A DNA stretch of 6,768 bases. Origin: an uncultured Methanomethylovorans sp. (GTDB lineage Archaea; Halobacteriota; Methanosarcinia; Methanosarcinales; Methanosarcinaceae). Below are positions 6,463 to 6,768 of this stretch, piece after piece. Where the stretch lies: NCBI GenBank assembly GCA_937968035.1, contig CALBTS010000628.1, positions 1 through 6,768 of the forward strand, given 5' to 3'. The notes under the pieces are model-generated. The model did no database searches. It worked only from the letters and a program-made list of their open reading frames with translations, and was not told the origin of the DNA. A program made the position numbers and the translations under genes. Each line of letters starts with the position of its first letter. The stretch's first letter is position 1.

Positions 6463-6639
6463 ATGACACCATGGGAATATGATATCAGATCAGTAAGGTT
6501 TGGAAACTGGGATCAGACAAAAGAAGATCTCAACAGGATGGGCATTGATGGCTGGGAACTGGTCAAGTTCTCTGATCACATCGATGAAAACATGAGAATG
6601 GCTTATTTCAAGAGATCAGTTGACGGTCTTGAGATGTGA
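6463..6639 (+). CDS. small DUF4177-like protein
   Basis: A 58-residue product begins MTPWEYDIRSV, has GIDGWELVKFSD at 27-38 and ends with AYFKR (47-51) and a short tail. The order WEY, then a helix (DQTKEDLNRMG), then GWELV, then a final strand with FKR is the pattern of the DUF4177 family (Pfam PF13783), a small strand-helix-strand fold of 50-60 residues with no assigned function, and the length fits a complete member. It lacks a signal peptide and cysteines, so it is probably cytoplasmic. The start is fixed by an in-frame stop at 6439-6441 with no other start between, and by the GAGG core 7 bases upstream. A dedicated promoter lies at 6382-6396, and a hairpin with a T-run follows. A three-codon ATG ORF at 6433-6441 sits in its leader. 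Codon use resembles the neighbouring genes. Confidence 0.78.
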   Translation: MTPWEYDIRSVRFGNWDQTKEDLNRMGIDGWELVKFSDHIDENMRMAYFKRSVDGLEM

Positions 6640-6651
6640 GTCAACATTTTT
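6619..6651 (+). terminator. possible terminator of the DUF4177-like gene
   Basis: GTTGAC (6619-6624) can pair with GTCAAC (6640-6645), enclosing the stop codon in a 15-base loop, and is followed by A and TTTTT (6647-6651). The stem is short, but the T-run alone is typical of archaeal termination. Confidence 0.35.
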
Positions 6652-6768
6652 ATAGTTGATCGCTCATCCTGTTTGCTTCTAATTTCCATGTTTTTAGTTC
6701 ACTTTTAGATCTTATTGTGGCAAACTGAAAGGCTTATCTTTGTACATGCAAGCTTTTGGCGAATTTTT

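Noticed and set aside
6712..6768. A minus-strand frame open from the right edge to a stop at 6714-6712 (18 codons, ending KPFSLPQ)
   Set aside because: It could be the end of a gene outside the window, but 18 codons are too few to judge.

Overview
The window looks like chromosomal DNA of a methanogenic archaeon, most likely a member of the Methanosarcinales (Methanolobus, Methanococcoides or Methanosarcina relatives). This is an inference from several signs: AT-rich intergenic DNA with archaeal TATA boxes, a multi-PAS cytoplasmic histidine kinase of the kind abundant in that order, a lipoprotein with an HAGYGxR-type domain I associate with methanogens, a short-form archaeal glucan phosphorylase, and a SEC59/VTE5-type polyprenol kinase. 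No sequence search was possible, so the genus is open.

Layout, left to right. (1) 36-1076 (+) is a secreted lipoprotein of unknown function with a good Shine-Dalgarno site and a lipobox. (2) 1101-3116 (-) is a soluble sensor histidine kinase with three PAS domains, convergent with the lipoprotein gene and separated from it by 24 bases. (3) 3117-3673 is a long divergent intergenic region. It holds leftward TATA-like sites for the kinase, a rightward TATA box near 3381, a possible frameshifted small gene (3471-3628), and a perfect 14-base tandem repeat just before the next gene. (4) 3674-5386 (+) is an alpha-glucan phosphorylase of 570 residues. (5) A 12-bp stem hairpin (5421-5455) lies between it and (6) 5473-6054 (+), a membrane CTP-dependent polyprenol/dolichol-kinase-like protein with no visible Shine-Dalgarno site. 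(7) 6055-6462 is intergenic: a small hairpin, a possible minus-strand coding remnant (6090-6212), a T-rich tandem repeat and a convincing promoter. (8) 6463-6639 (+) is a 58-codon gene for a DUF4177-like protein, followed by a hairpin plus T-run. The last 129 bases show no supportable gene.

The genes do not form one obvious pathway. The phosphorylase releases glucose-1-phosphate from stored glycogen and the kinase-like membrane enzyme acts on lipid-linked alcohols. They share a strand and are 86 bases apart, but the hairpin between them makes co-transcription uncertain. The histidine kinase has no receiver domain and no response regulator beside it here, so its partner must be elsewhere. I see no mobile element, CRISPR array or clearly novel multi-gene system. 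The best leads are the two decayed-looking small coding segments, the tandem repeat upstream of the phosphorylase, the hairpin/SD-less start of the polyprenol kinase, and the cysteine-rich PAS domain.
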